Assembly: GCF_934754915.1 (NCBI RefSeq) | Contig: NZ_CAKVKB010000131.1 | Coordinates: forward strand, 1 to 8,968 | DNA length: 8,968 nt | Origin: an uncultured Clostridium sp. | Lineage (GTDB): Bacteria > Bacillota > Clostridia > Clostridiales > Clostridiaceae | Reading direction: 5' to 3' | Shown here: positions 1 through 5,960 of the stretch, piece after piece | Numbering within the stretch: position 1 is the stretch's first letter | Layout of the letters: each line of letters begins with the position of its first letter | Notes under the pieces: generated by a model | The model's database searches: none | What the model was told of the DNA's origin: nothing | Seen by the model: only the letters and a program-made list of their open reading frames with translations | Position numbers and translations under genes: made by a program

Positions 1-26
1 AAAGAATCTACCACATAATATTTCAT
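1..26 (-). CDS. Start of a gene running off the left edge (partial)
   Basis: On the minus strand an ATG at 26-24 opens a frame reading MKYYVVDS up to the window edge with no stop. A purine-rich AAGGGGG lies nine bases upstream (about 36-42), the same ribosome-binding sequence used by the ATP-cone and chemoreceptor genes in this window. Only eight codons are visible, so no product can be named. A strong hairpin terminator (47-87) ends only a few bases before the ribosome binding site. There is therefore little room for a separate promoter, and expression may depend on read-through or on an element overlapping the hairpin. Confidence 0.5.
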
Positions 27-46
27 TTAATATGTCCCCCTTAATC

Positions 47-87
47 AAAAAAGATTTTCTCAATATGACCTTGAGAAAATCTTTTTT
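47..87 (-). terminator. Perfect 17-bp hairpin terminator, possibly bidirectional
   Basis: Bases 47-63 and 71-87 are exact reverse complements around a 7-base loop. The stem begins with A6 and ends with T6, so either strand gives a hairpin followed by a U-tract. On the minus strand it lies 20 bases after the stop of the ATP-cone gene and should end that transcript. It also sits directly upstream of the ribosome binding site of the partial gene at 1-26. Confidence 0.85.
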
Positions 88-107
88 ACAAAATTTAAAA
101 TACAGCT

Positions 108-386
108 TTACTTATCTAATCCTAAAGCACCTCTTACATAAGATTGTGCAACATTCTTATAGTCAAGTTCTTTCAATTTAAAGACTATTGCTCCAAAAAT
201 CTCATAAGAAGAAGTTTCTTCTCTTCCTTCTGCTTTTAAAAAATTTTCAATTAATCTGCTTGCATTTGAAAGATCTGATTCTGTTAGATTAATGTTTATA
301 TCTTTTGCTGCATTTTCTATAGATCTTATTACTTTACTTATATTGAACTCTTCTTTTAATCCATTTTTCTTTCTAACAACCATCAT
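108..386 (-). CDS. Stand-alone ATP-cone domain protein
   Basis: A protein of 92 residues that is almost entirely one ATP-cone domain. It opens with VVRKKNGLKEEFNISKV, matching the domain's usual pattern of a basic VxKRdG strand followed by F..xKI. Helical segments follow, then the closing stretch with YKNVAQSYVRG. ATP cones bind ATP/dATP and act as allosteric switches in ribonucleotide reductases and in the regulator NrdR. Here there is no CxxC zinc ribbon as in NrdR and no reductase domain, so the target is unknown. The open frame extends to a TTG at 425, but that has no ribosome binding site. The ATG pair at 386/383 follows AAGGGGG and is preferred; 383 is an equally good choice. The gene is monocistronic, with a promoter at 453-482 and a terminator at 47-87. 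I am sure of the domain but not of the role. Confidence 0.85.
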   Translation of the reverse strand: MMVVRKKNGLKEEFNISKVIRSIENAAKDININLTESDLSNASRLIENFLKAEGREETSSYEIFGAIVFKLKELDYKNVAQSYVRGALGLDK

Positions 387-390
387 AAAT

Positions 391-397
391 CCCCCTT
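391..397 (-). promoter_or_regulatory. Ribosome binding site fixing the ATP-cone start
   Basis: The minus strand reads AAGGGGG here, four bases before the ATG at 386 and seven before the ATG at 383. No comparable site precedes the in-frame TTG at 425, so the shorter protein is preferred. Confidence 0.75.
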
Positions 398-452
398 GTC
401 TACTAATTTTATACCAAATAATCAATAAAGTACTAATTTATTTGATGACTTA

Positions 453-482
453 AGTATATCATATATATATCGTAATTGACAA
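453..482 (-). promoter_or_regulatory. Sigma-A-type promoter of the ATP-cone gene
   Basis: On the minus strand TTGTCA (482-477) is followed after 18 bases by TATACT (458-453). A TG one base before the -10 makes it an extended -10 box. Transcription would start near 446, about 60 bases before the ATG. A weaker TATAAA at 413-408 lacks a good -35 box. Confidence 0.6.
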
Positions 483-504
483 TATACAATGGACAAGGAA
501 GGAT

Positions 505-527
505 AAAAATCTTTCCAAGATTTCTTT
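505..527 (-). terminator. Terminator of the LRR/cell-wall-binding protein gene
   Basis: AAATCTT (507-513) pairs with AAGATTT (517-523) around a 3-base loop, followed on the minus strand by a short T-run. It lies about 45 bases after the stop at 567. The stem is only 7 bp and AT-rich, so this is a moderate call. Confidence 0.5.
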
Positions 528-566
528 GATATTTTTATATGTGTTAGATGAGTTTTAAATGTAATT

Positions 567-2162
567 TTACTTCACCCATGCACCGCTATAATTTACATAA
601 TATCCATCTATCCATGTGCCTGCTGCCATTCTTCCAGTATCATAGTAGAAGTAGTACCAATTTCCCCCTATATTCTTCCATCCTTTGTTCATCTTACCTT
701 CAATTCCTGTATCGCTGCTTGTATTGAAATAATACCAATATCCATCTATTCTCTGCCATCCTGTTTTCATTATACCAATACTGCTTGTACTTGATTGATC
801 CAAATAATAATAATAGTCATCTCCCAATCTTATGAAGCCTGTTGCCATCTGACCATTTCCATAAAAATAATACCAGCTTCCATTATTATAAAGCCATCCA
901 GTCTTCATGTATCCTTTTTCCCTTACTCCATCACCTTCAGGATTGAAATAGTACCATTCCCCATCTATATACCTCCATCCGGTAACAAGTTTTCCCATAT
1001 TATTATATTGTGGTTCCAGGTAATACACAGAATCATTTCCAAGGTTAATAAAATTTACTGCCATCTGGCCATTGCTGTAAAAATAATATCTTCCTGAATC
1101 TATGTCTTTCCAGCCAGTTACAAATGCATTGTGAGAATCCACATAATATCTCTCTCCACCAACTGTATTCCATCCTTCCTTTATTTGCGAACTATCAGAA
1201 GCATTATTTATATTTCCATTATTAGGAGTTTCTATATTATCTACAGATTTATTCATAGTGAGAATGCTGCTTTCAGGTTCCCTGCTTATATTATCTACAA
1301 TAGACTGGCCCCACACGAGTTTATCAAATACTGGTGAACCATCAAATGCATATGTGGCTATTTTATTTCTTATAGGAAATTCTCCTTCTGTTAGATTATC
1401 ACAACCTGAAAATGCATATGGTTCCACAAAAGTAAGATTGTTCTTAAAAACAGCTTTCTTTAAATTTATACAGCCACAGAATGCATTTTTTCTTATTTCA
1501 ATCATTGTTTCTGGAATAGTAACACTTGTAATTTCCTTATTTCCATATAAAACATTTTCTCCTACTGCTAAAACTCCTGAAGGGATTTCAACATCACCAG
1601 ATTTATCTTTTACATCAAGAAGAATGTTATTTATAATTAAAAATCCATCATTATATTTTTGATTTTTAAGCCATTTTGTATTGTTAAATGAAGAATAACT
1701 TATTCTTGTAACTGTTTCAGGCATATCTATATTTTCAAGATTTACACATAAATTAAATGCTTCAGGTTCAATTCTTCTCACAGTTGAAGGTATCTTTATG
1801 CTCTTTATAGTCTGATCATACTGAACTGAATCAGATACACTAGCCCTCTTTACAGTTACAAGACTCAATATTCCTGTAACTCTAGTACCATTTAATTTTG
1901 AAGGTATTTCAATATATTCTTTAGGATTCTGTATTCCAAAAAGACATATAGTCCCATCTTCATATTTGTAATACTTCCATATATTTCCCTGATCATCAGT
2001 TGCTTCTTCAGGCATTTCTGAAGATATTACTTTAATTTCTTTGTATTCTACTGTTTCATGGTATGGATCTGCGTATGCAGACATATTACTTTGACTAAAA
2101 ATCGATATTGTTGCTAAAGCTGTTGATATAAGTCCTACAATTCTTTTATTAATTTTTATCAT
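567..2162 (-). CDS. Secreted surface protein: BspA-type LRRs plus choline/glucan-binding-type repeats
   Basis: A 531-residue exported protein. Residues 1-31 form a signal peptide: basic start, hydrophobic core, and likely cleavage after AYA. Residues of about 80-280 hold BspA-family leucine-rich repeats, recognisable by IKIPSTVRRIEPEAFNLCVN, VTIPETMIEIRKNAFCGC and NNLTFVEPYAFSGC. An Asn/Ser-rich linker (about 285-326) leads to 205 residues of aromatic cell-wall-binding repeats (327-531). These have repeated TGW..ID..WYYF and GQMATGF units, ending in a TWIDGYYVNYSGAWVK cap. The tail type is known from choline-binding proteins and clostridial toxins and anchors proteins non-covalently to wall polymers or glycans. 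The LRR region usually mediates adhesion or protein contacts. No catalytic domain or LPXTG motif is present. The start is supported by GGGAG upstream of the ATG. The ligand and function are unknown. A truncated paralogue lies at 8620-8889. Confidence 0.9.
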   Translation of the reverse strand: MIKINKRIVGLISTALATISIFSQSNMSAYADPYHETVEYKEIKVISSEMPEEATDDQGNIWKYYKYEDGTICLFGIQNPKEYIEIPSKLNGTRVTGILSLVTVKRASVSDSVQYDQTIKSIKIPSTVRRIEPEAFNLCVNLENIDMPETVTRISYSSFNNTKWLKNQKYNDGFLIINNILLDVKDKSGDVEIPSGVLAVGENVLYGNKEITSVTIPETMIEIRKNAFCGCINLKKAVFKNNLTFVEPYAFSGCDNLTEGEFPIRNKIATYAFDGSPVFDKLVWGQSIVDNISREPESSILTMNKSVDNIETPNNGNINNASDSSQIKEGWNTVGGERYYVDSHNAFVTGWKDIDSGRYYFYSNGQMAVNFINLGNDSVYYLEPQYNNMGKLVTGWRYIDGEWYYFNPEGDGVREKGYMKTGWLYNNGSWYYFYGNGQMATGFIRLGDDYYYYLDQSSTSSIGIMKTGWQRIDGYWYYFNTSSDTGIEGKMNKGWKNIGGNWYYFYYDTGRMAAGTWIDGYYVNYSGAWVK

Positions 2163-2205
2163 ATTCTTCTCCCTTATTATTCCATTAATTAGAAATTATT
2201 AATAT

Positions 2206-2232
2206 ATTATACAATTGATTATTTAATTTCAA
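2206..2232 (-). promoter_or_regulatory. Probable promoter of the LRR/cell-wall-binding gene
   Basis: The minus strand has a perfect TATAAT at 2211-2206 and TTGAAA at 2232-2227. The spacing is 15 bases, shorter than the ideal 17. The predicted start near 2199 gives a leader of about 37 bases ending in the GGGAG ribosome binding site. Confidence 0.5.
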
Positions 2233-2305
2233 GTCCTAATATGCCCTTAAAAATCCAAAAATAATTGCTTAACCAAATAAATTATATTTCATTAAATTAT
2301 AACTA

Positions 2306-2354
2306 CAATAAAAAGCAGACTATAGACTATTGCAAAGTACTATAATCTGCTTTT
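2306..2354 (-). terminator. Rho-independent terminator of the ABC importer operon
   Basis: Bases 2311-2325 pair with 2340-2354 in a 15-bp stem containing one G·U pair as read on the minus strand, with a 14-base loop. CTGCTTTTTATT follows in the minus direction. It sits about 70 bases beyond the stop of the binding-protein gene and before the promoter of the next gene. Confidence 0.85.
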
Positions 2355-2424
2355 ACTTCAGTTTAAAAATTTATTTATTATTTTCTCTTTATTATTTAAG
2401 GTAAATTCTCTTAACTATAATGAA

Positions 2425-3294
2425 TTATTCTGTAACAACTCCACCTTCAACAACAAGATTATCTTCAAATTCAGAACCATATACTGATTCTAATGTATCT
2501 TCATATGCCTTATGCACAAAATTTTCTTTTCCTAAAGTTTCAAGTTCAGTATTAATCCAATTCTTAAGGTCTGCATTTCCTTTAGCTACAGCTGGAGCAA
2601 TTGTGTCTATGCTTCCTAAAGATGAAATTCCAACAGTAAATCCAGGATTGTCTTTTGCCCATGCAATAACTTCTGTATTATCACTTAATATACCATCACC
2701 ACGTCCATCTTTCAATGCTTGGAATATTTCTGAATACTGTTCATATTTCACAAGTTCTACTTCTGGATGCTTTTCTGTCATATATGTTTCAGCAGTTGTT
2801 CCTTTAGCAACAATTATCTTTTTTCCTGCAAGATCATCTTCTGATTTTATTGGTGCTCCTTCTGGTGAAACAACTCCAAGAGAAACTTTCATATAAGGAT
2901 TAGCAAAATCAACTTTTTGTTTTCTCTCATCTGTAACTGTAAAGTTTGCCATAATAATGTCAACCTTGTTTGATTCAAGATACGCAACCCTGCTTGCTGC
3001 ATCTACAAGTACAAACTCAACCTTTGATTCATCTCCTAAAAGATCTTTTGCAAATCTTTTTGCAATATACACATCAAATCCCTGATTTTCTCCATTAGAA
3101 TCTACATATCCAAAAGGTGCCTTATCACTGAATACGCCAATCTTTATAGTTCCTCTTTCCTTTATTGCATCAACAGTGCTCTTTCCAGCATCTGTAGTTT
3201 TTGCTTCATTATTTTGGCTTCCACATCCTGCAAGACAAGTTACTGATAAAGCTCCTGCAAGTAATATAGCCGCTAATTTTTTTAATTTTTTCAT
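2425..3294 (-). CDS. Polar amino-acid ABC transporter, lipoprotein substrate-binding protein
   Basis: A 289-residue extracellular solute-binding protein of family 3, tethered to the membrane by lipid. Residues 1-23 are a lipoprotein signal peptide with lipobox LAGC, so Cys24 is the modified residue. The two-lobed domain starts at KERGTIKIGVFSDKAPFGYV (46-64). Family ligand contacts can be seen: FTVTDER (118-124), whose Arg124 should hold the alpha-carboxylate; KGTT (164-167); and Asp205 in LSDN, which should hold the amino group. From memory, the stretches around FGYVD, LESNKVDII.ANFT, PYMKV.LGV and HKAYE.TL resemble the Campylobacter CjaA cysteine-binding group more than glutamine or histidine binders. 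Cysteine or another small polar amino acid is thus a reasonable guess, not a proof. It is the last gene of the operon, 140 bases after the ATPase gene, with a possible promoter of its own. Confidence 0.93.
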   Translation of the reverse strand: MKKLKKLAAILLAGALSVTCLAGCGSQNNEAKTTDAGKSTVDAIKERGTIKIGVFSDKAPFGYVDSNGENQGFDVYIAKRFAKDLLGDESKVEFVLVDAASRVAYLESNKVDIIMANFTVTDERKQKVDFANPYMKVSLGVVSPEGAPIKSEDDLAGKKIIVAKGTTAETYMTEKHPEVELVKYEQYSEIFQALKDGRGDGILSDNTEVIAWAKDNPGFTVGISSLGSIDTIAPAVAKGNADLKNWINTELETLGKENFVHKAYEDTLESVYGSEFEDNLVVEGGVVTE

Positions 3295-3359
3295 ACTCTT
3301 TCTTCCCCTCTTCTTAAAAGAATTATTTATAGCAAAATATACTGTAATAATAATTTATT

Positions 3360-3371
3360 GCAATATATTGC
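3360..3371. repeat. 12-bp perfect palindrome before the binding-protein gene
   Basis: GCAATATATTGC reads the same on both strands. It lies just downstream of the putative -10 box at 3381-3386 and about 65 bases before the ATG. It could be an operator or could have arisen by chance in AT-rich DNA; no known regulator motif is matched. Confidence 0.3.
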
Positions 3372-3380
3372 CTCCCCAAA

Positions 3381-3409
3381 TTTATATATTAATTTTTTCT
3401 TTTAATCAA
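3381..3409 (-). promoter_or_regulatory. Possible internal promoter for the binding-protein gene
   Basis: In the 140-base gap between the ATPase and binding-protein genes, the minus strand reads TTGATT (3409-3404), 17 bases, then TATAAA (3386-3381). A second start, TTGCAA-16-TATATT, is also possible at about 3336-3363. An extra promoter would give more binding protein than membrane components, which importers usually need. Confidence 0.4.
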
Positions 3410-3434
3410 AATTAACTGTTTAAAATATTAATAT

Positions 3435-4187
3435 TTAATACTGAAATATATTAAGAAATTGTTTAGCACGTTCAGTTTTAGGATTTGTGAAAAATTGTTC
3501 TGGCTCTGATTCCTCACATATCTTTCCTCCGTCAATAAAGATTATCCTATCTGCAACAGCCTGTGCAAATCCCATTTCATGAGTTACTATAACCATTGTC
3601 ATTCCCTGTTTTGCAAGTTCAAGCATAACATCTAAAACCTCTCTAACCATTTCTGGATCTAAAGAAGCTGTAACTTCATCAAATAATATAACTTCAGGAT
3701 TCATACATAACGCTCTCACTATAGCAATTCTCTGCTTTTGTCCACCTGAAAGCTGGCGTGGATACGCATCTTTTCTATCAAGAAGTCCTACTCTTTCAAG
3801 AAGCTGTTCAGCCTGCTTTGTCACTTCTTCTTTATTCCTTTTTTGAACTTTTAAGGGTCCAAGCATTATGTTTTCCATAACTGTCATATGAGGAAATAAT
3901 TCATAATTTTGAAAAACCATTCCTATTTTTTGATGAATCTCCTGCCAATTTGCATTTTTATCACTAAAACTGATATCTTTAAATTTAATATCACCACTTT
4001 GAAATTTTTCAAGTCCATTAAGACATCTTAAGAATGTACTTTTTCCACATCCTGAAGGTCCAAGTATAACAAGAACTTCTCCCTTATGAAGTTCTAAATT
4101 GATTCCTTTTAATATTTCCCTGTCATCTTCATATTTTTTATGTATATCCTGTACCTTTAATAAAACAGGATTGCTCTGATTGTCCAT
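3435..4187 (-). CDS. Polar amino-acid ABC transporter, ATP-binding protein
   Basis: A 250-residue cytoplasmic ATPase that powers the importer, of the GlnQ/HisP type and of normal length. All nucleotide-binding motifs are intact: Walker A GPSGCGKST (43-51), Q-loop glutamine Q93 in VFQNYELFPH, signature LSGGQKQR (146-153), Walker B VILFDE with catalytic Glu171, and the switch histidine His203 in VTHEM. The D-loop region reads DEVTASLDPE where most relatives have DEPTSALDPE. A strong AGGAGG site overlaps the stop codon of the preceding permease and lies just before the ATG, so the two are translationally close. It should act as a homodimer under the two permeases. Confidence 0.96.
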   Translation of the reverse strand: MDNQSNPVLLKVQDIHKKYEDDREILKGINLELHKGEVLVILGPSGCGKSTFLRCLNGLEKFQSGDIKFKDISFSDKNANWQEIHQKIGMVFQNYELFPHMTVMENIMLGPLKVQKRNKEEVTKQAEQLLERVGLLDRKDAYPRQLSGGQKQRIAIVRALCMNPEVILFDEVTASLDPEMVREVLDVMLELAKQGMTMVIVTHEMGFAQAVADRIIFIDGGKICEESEPEQFFTNPKTERAKQFLNIFQY

Positions 4188-4196
4188 AACTTCCTC

Positions 4197-4874
4197 CTAA
4201 TTATTCCATTTTGCTTCAAGTCTTTTAGATATTCTTGATAATGGATAACAAATTATAAAATATAAGAAAAATATAAAACCATATATCCAGAAAGATGCAG
4301 TTGGAAATTCAAATCTTGCAGTTTCTATAATCTGCTGTCCAACTTTAACAACATCTATAACTCCTATTAAAACTACAAGAGAAGTAGTTTTTACCATTCT
4401 TGTTGCAAGATTTATAGTTCCCGGTATCATCCTTCTTATTGCCTGTGGAATCATGATATATCTGTAAAGCTGATAACTGCTTAATCCAAGCGCCTTTCCT
4501 GATTCTATCTGATGCTTTGGAAGAGACTCTAATGCACCTCTTACAATATCACCCATTTCAGCTGCTCCCCACAATGTAAATACTATTATTGATACAGTTT
4601 CTCCAGCTAAATTTATATTTAATGCTGTTGTTACCCCAAAATAGAATATAAACAGCCATACCAGTGTAGGTATAATCCTGAATGCTTCAAGGTAAACCCT
4701 GTTTATAAAAAGAACAATTTTACATTTTGATGTTCTGCTTAAACCAATTAAAATTCCAATAAGAGAACCTATTATTATAGATATAAATGCAATTTCAGCT
4801 GTTGTCAGCAGTCCTTCAAAAATACGCTGAAGATTTTTTCCCTGAAATATGATACTAATTGCCGAATTCTGCAT
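4197..4874 (-). CDS. Polar amino-acid ABC transporter permease (second)
   Basis: A 225-residue integral membrane protein of the HisM/GltK/YckA permease class. Hydrophobic segments lie at about 22-45, 62-85, 92-110, 163-180 and 195-215. The cytoplasmic EAA loop that docks on the ATPase is at about 114-145, with ESLPKHQIESGKALGLSSYQ followed by IPQAIRRMIPG. The C-terminus PLSRISKRLEAKW is typical of the family. It overlaps the end of the upstream permease by 20 bases in a different frame. The ATG at 4874 has its own AAAGGAAG site inside the upstream gene, which supports the overlap. It should pair with the other permease as a heterodimer. Confidence 0.94.
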   Translation of the reverse strand: MQNSAISIIFQGKNLQRIFEGLLTTAEIAFISIIIGSLIGILIGLSRTSKCKIVLFINRVYLEAFRIIPTLVWLFIFYFGVTTALNINLAGETVSIIVFTLWGAAEMGDIVRGALESLPKHQIESGKALGLSSYQLYRYIMIPQAIRRMIPGTINLATRMVKTTSLVVLIGVIDVVKVGQQIIETARFEFPTASFWIYGFIFFLYFIICYPLSRISKRLEAKWNN

Positions 4875-5520
4875 ATCTCAACTTCCTTTCTACTATTGTA
4901 AGTACAAATGACACAGGCAGTATAATAATAAGGTATACTATAACGAGCATTGCTAAAGACTCAAAAGTCCTGTAATACATTCCTATAAGATCCTTTGTCA
5001 AATTAGTAACTTCTATTATGGAAATAGCTCCAAGAATTGAAGTCTCCTTTAAAAGAAATATAAAATTTGCACTTATTGACGGCATACTTATAGAAAAAGC
5101 CTGAGGAATTATAACATATCTTATAAGCTGGGCTTTTGAAAGTCCTATACTTATACCAGATTCAATCTGAGTTTTTGAAACTGCCTCAAGACCACTTCTG
5201 AATGCTTCTGCCATATAGCTTCCTCCAAGAAAAGCAAGTCCAATTACTGCACATGATGTTTCATTCATTGTGAACCCAAGTTTAGGAAGCCCAAAATATA
5301 AAAAGAATATCTGTACAAGCAATGGAGTATTTCTTGAAAGTTCAATATAAGCTTTTACAATCCAATCTAAAACTTTCACTTTAAAATATAAAATAATACT
5401 GCATATCATTCCAATCAAAATTGATAATACTATTCCTATAAAACCGAGTTTAATTGTAAGACATGCTGCTTCTGCATACAAAGGTATACTGTCAGAAATA
5501 AAATTCCAATCGATGCTCAT
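4855..5520 (-). CDS. Polar amino-acid ABC transporter permease (first)
   Basis: A 221-residue membrane protein and the first gene of the importer operon. ELSRNTPLLVQIFFLYFGLP (60-79) is the characteristic stretch of polar amino-acid permeases. The EAA loop runs from about 109 to 141, with GLEAVSKTQIESGISIGLSK then YVIIPQAFSISMPS. Hydrophobic segments are at about 20-45, 65-85, 88-105, 150-170 and 188-210. The ATG is preceded by GAAAGGTGAT, a strong ribosome binding site. The promoter at 5583-5611 lies about 60 bases upstream. The two permeases differ clearly in sequence, so they are partners rather than a recent duplication. Confidence 0.94.
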   Translation of the reverse strand: MSIDWNFISDSIPLYAEAACLTIKLGFIGIVLSILIGMICSIILYFKVKVLDWIVKAYIELSRNTPLLVQIFFLYFGLPKLGFTMNETSCAVIGLAFLGGSYMAEAFRSGLEAVSKTQIESGISIGLSKAQLIRYVIIPQAFSISMPSISANFIFLLKETSILGAISIIEVTNLTKDLIGMYYRTFESLAMLVIVYLIIILPVSFVLTIVERKLRYAEFGN

Positions 5521-5582
5521 TAACTATCACCTTTCTAAAAACAATATTATATTAATTCTTACTATTTCTGTAGGATATTAGT

Positions 5583-5611
5583 ATATTATCAAATATAACC
5601 AATTGTGTCAA
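5583..5611 (-). promoter_or_regulatory. Strong promoter of the ABC importer operon
   Basis: The minus strand carries a perfect TTGACA (5611-5606), a 17-base spacer and TAATAT (5588-5583). TG lies one base before the -10, making it an extended -10 element. The start near 5576 leaves a leader of about 55 bases, too short for a T-box or S-box riboswitch. Any control is therefore probably by a DNA-binding protein; no operator is recognised. Confidence 0.7.
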
Positions 5612-5870
5612 CATTAAATAACTGCCTATATTATGTGAAATTACAGACATTTTTTTAATTTTTCCAAGTTACCAAATAATATCTCTTTAATCATACGTAT
5701 CACTATTTATAACATTCTAAAATAAATTTAAAGTTTCTATATGATTTCATTATCTTTAAGCAAATTTTTTCTAATATGTTTAATTATATTTATGTTTATG
5801 AAACATTTTTTTATATTGCCAGTCAAGATAATTGTAATTTTTTATTTATTTTTTTATATTTTTAATAAAT
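5612..5870. other. Divergent intergenic region, no gene seen
   Basis: About 260 bases of very AT-rich sequence between the two divergent promoters of the importer and the chemoreceptor. No open frame with a ribosome binding site, no stable hairpin, and no riboswitch or tRNA-like fold is seen. A-runs and T-runs may act as curved DNA or UP elements, but nothing specific can be named. Confidence 0.5.
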
Positions 5871-5871
5871 A

Positions 5872-5901
5872 CTGTCTCAATATATATATTTTTGTTATAA
5901 T
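5872..5901 (+). promoter_or_regulatory. Extended -10 promoter of the chemoreceptor gene
   Basis: TGTTATAAT at 5893-5901 is a perfect extended -10. The -35 region (CTGTCT at 5872-5877, 18 bases upstream) is weak. The predicted start near 5908 gives a leader of about 50 bases ending in AAAGGGGG. No SigD (motility sigma) consensus with GCCGATAA is seen, so the gene appears to be read by the housekeeping sigma factor. The leader is too short for a cyclic-di-GMP riboswitch. Confidence 0.6.
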
Positions 5902-5960
5902 ATAAATATATTACAGAATTGCTTTAATAACGTATATGAGCTACTAAAGGGGGATTTTTA

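Noticed and set aside
387..425. N-terminal extension of the ATP-cone protein to position 425
   Set aside because: The codon at 425-423 is TTG with no ribosome binding site. The extension simply translates the real ribosome binding site.
795..1662. Open frames on the plus strand opposite the LRR/cell-wall-binding gene (795-1097, 1131-1337, 1258-1662)
   Set aside because: They are antisense shadows of a well-supported coding region, lack ribosome binding sites and encode low-complexity Ile/Ser-rich products.
2420..2896. 158-codon plus-strand frame opposite the binding-protein gene
   Set aside because: The opposite strand encodes a full family-3 binding protein with a lipobox. The antisense product has no recognisable domain and no ribosome binding site.
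3423..3436. 14-bp palindrome AAATATTAATATTT at the end of the ATPase gene
   Set aside because: It is all A/T, has no loop and no following T-tract, and overlaps the stop codon. It is expected by chance at this composition.
5521..5582. T-box or S-box leader for the amino-acid importer
   Set aside because: The predicted leader is about 55 bases with no specifier stem, T-box sequence or terminator hairpin.
5902..5960. Cyclic-di-GMP riboswitch before the chemoreceptor
   Set aside because: These are known before clostridial motility genes, but the leader is only about 50 AT-rich bases and shows none of the conserved aptamer core.
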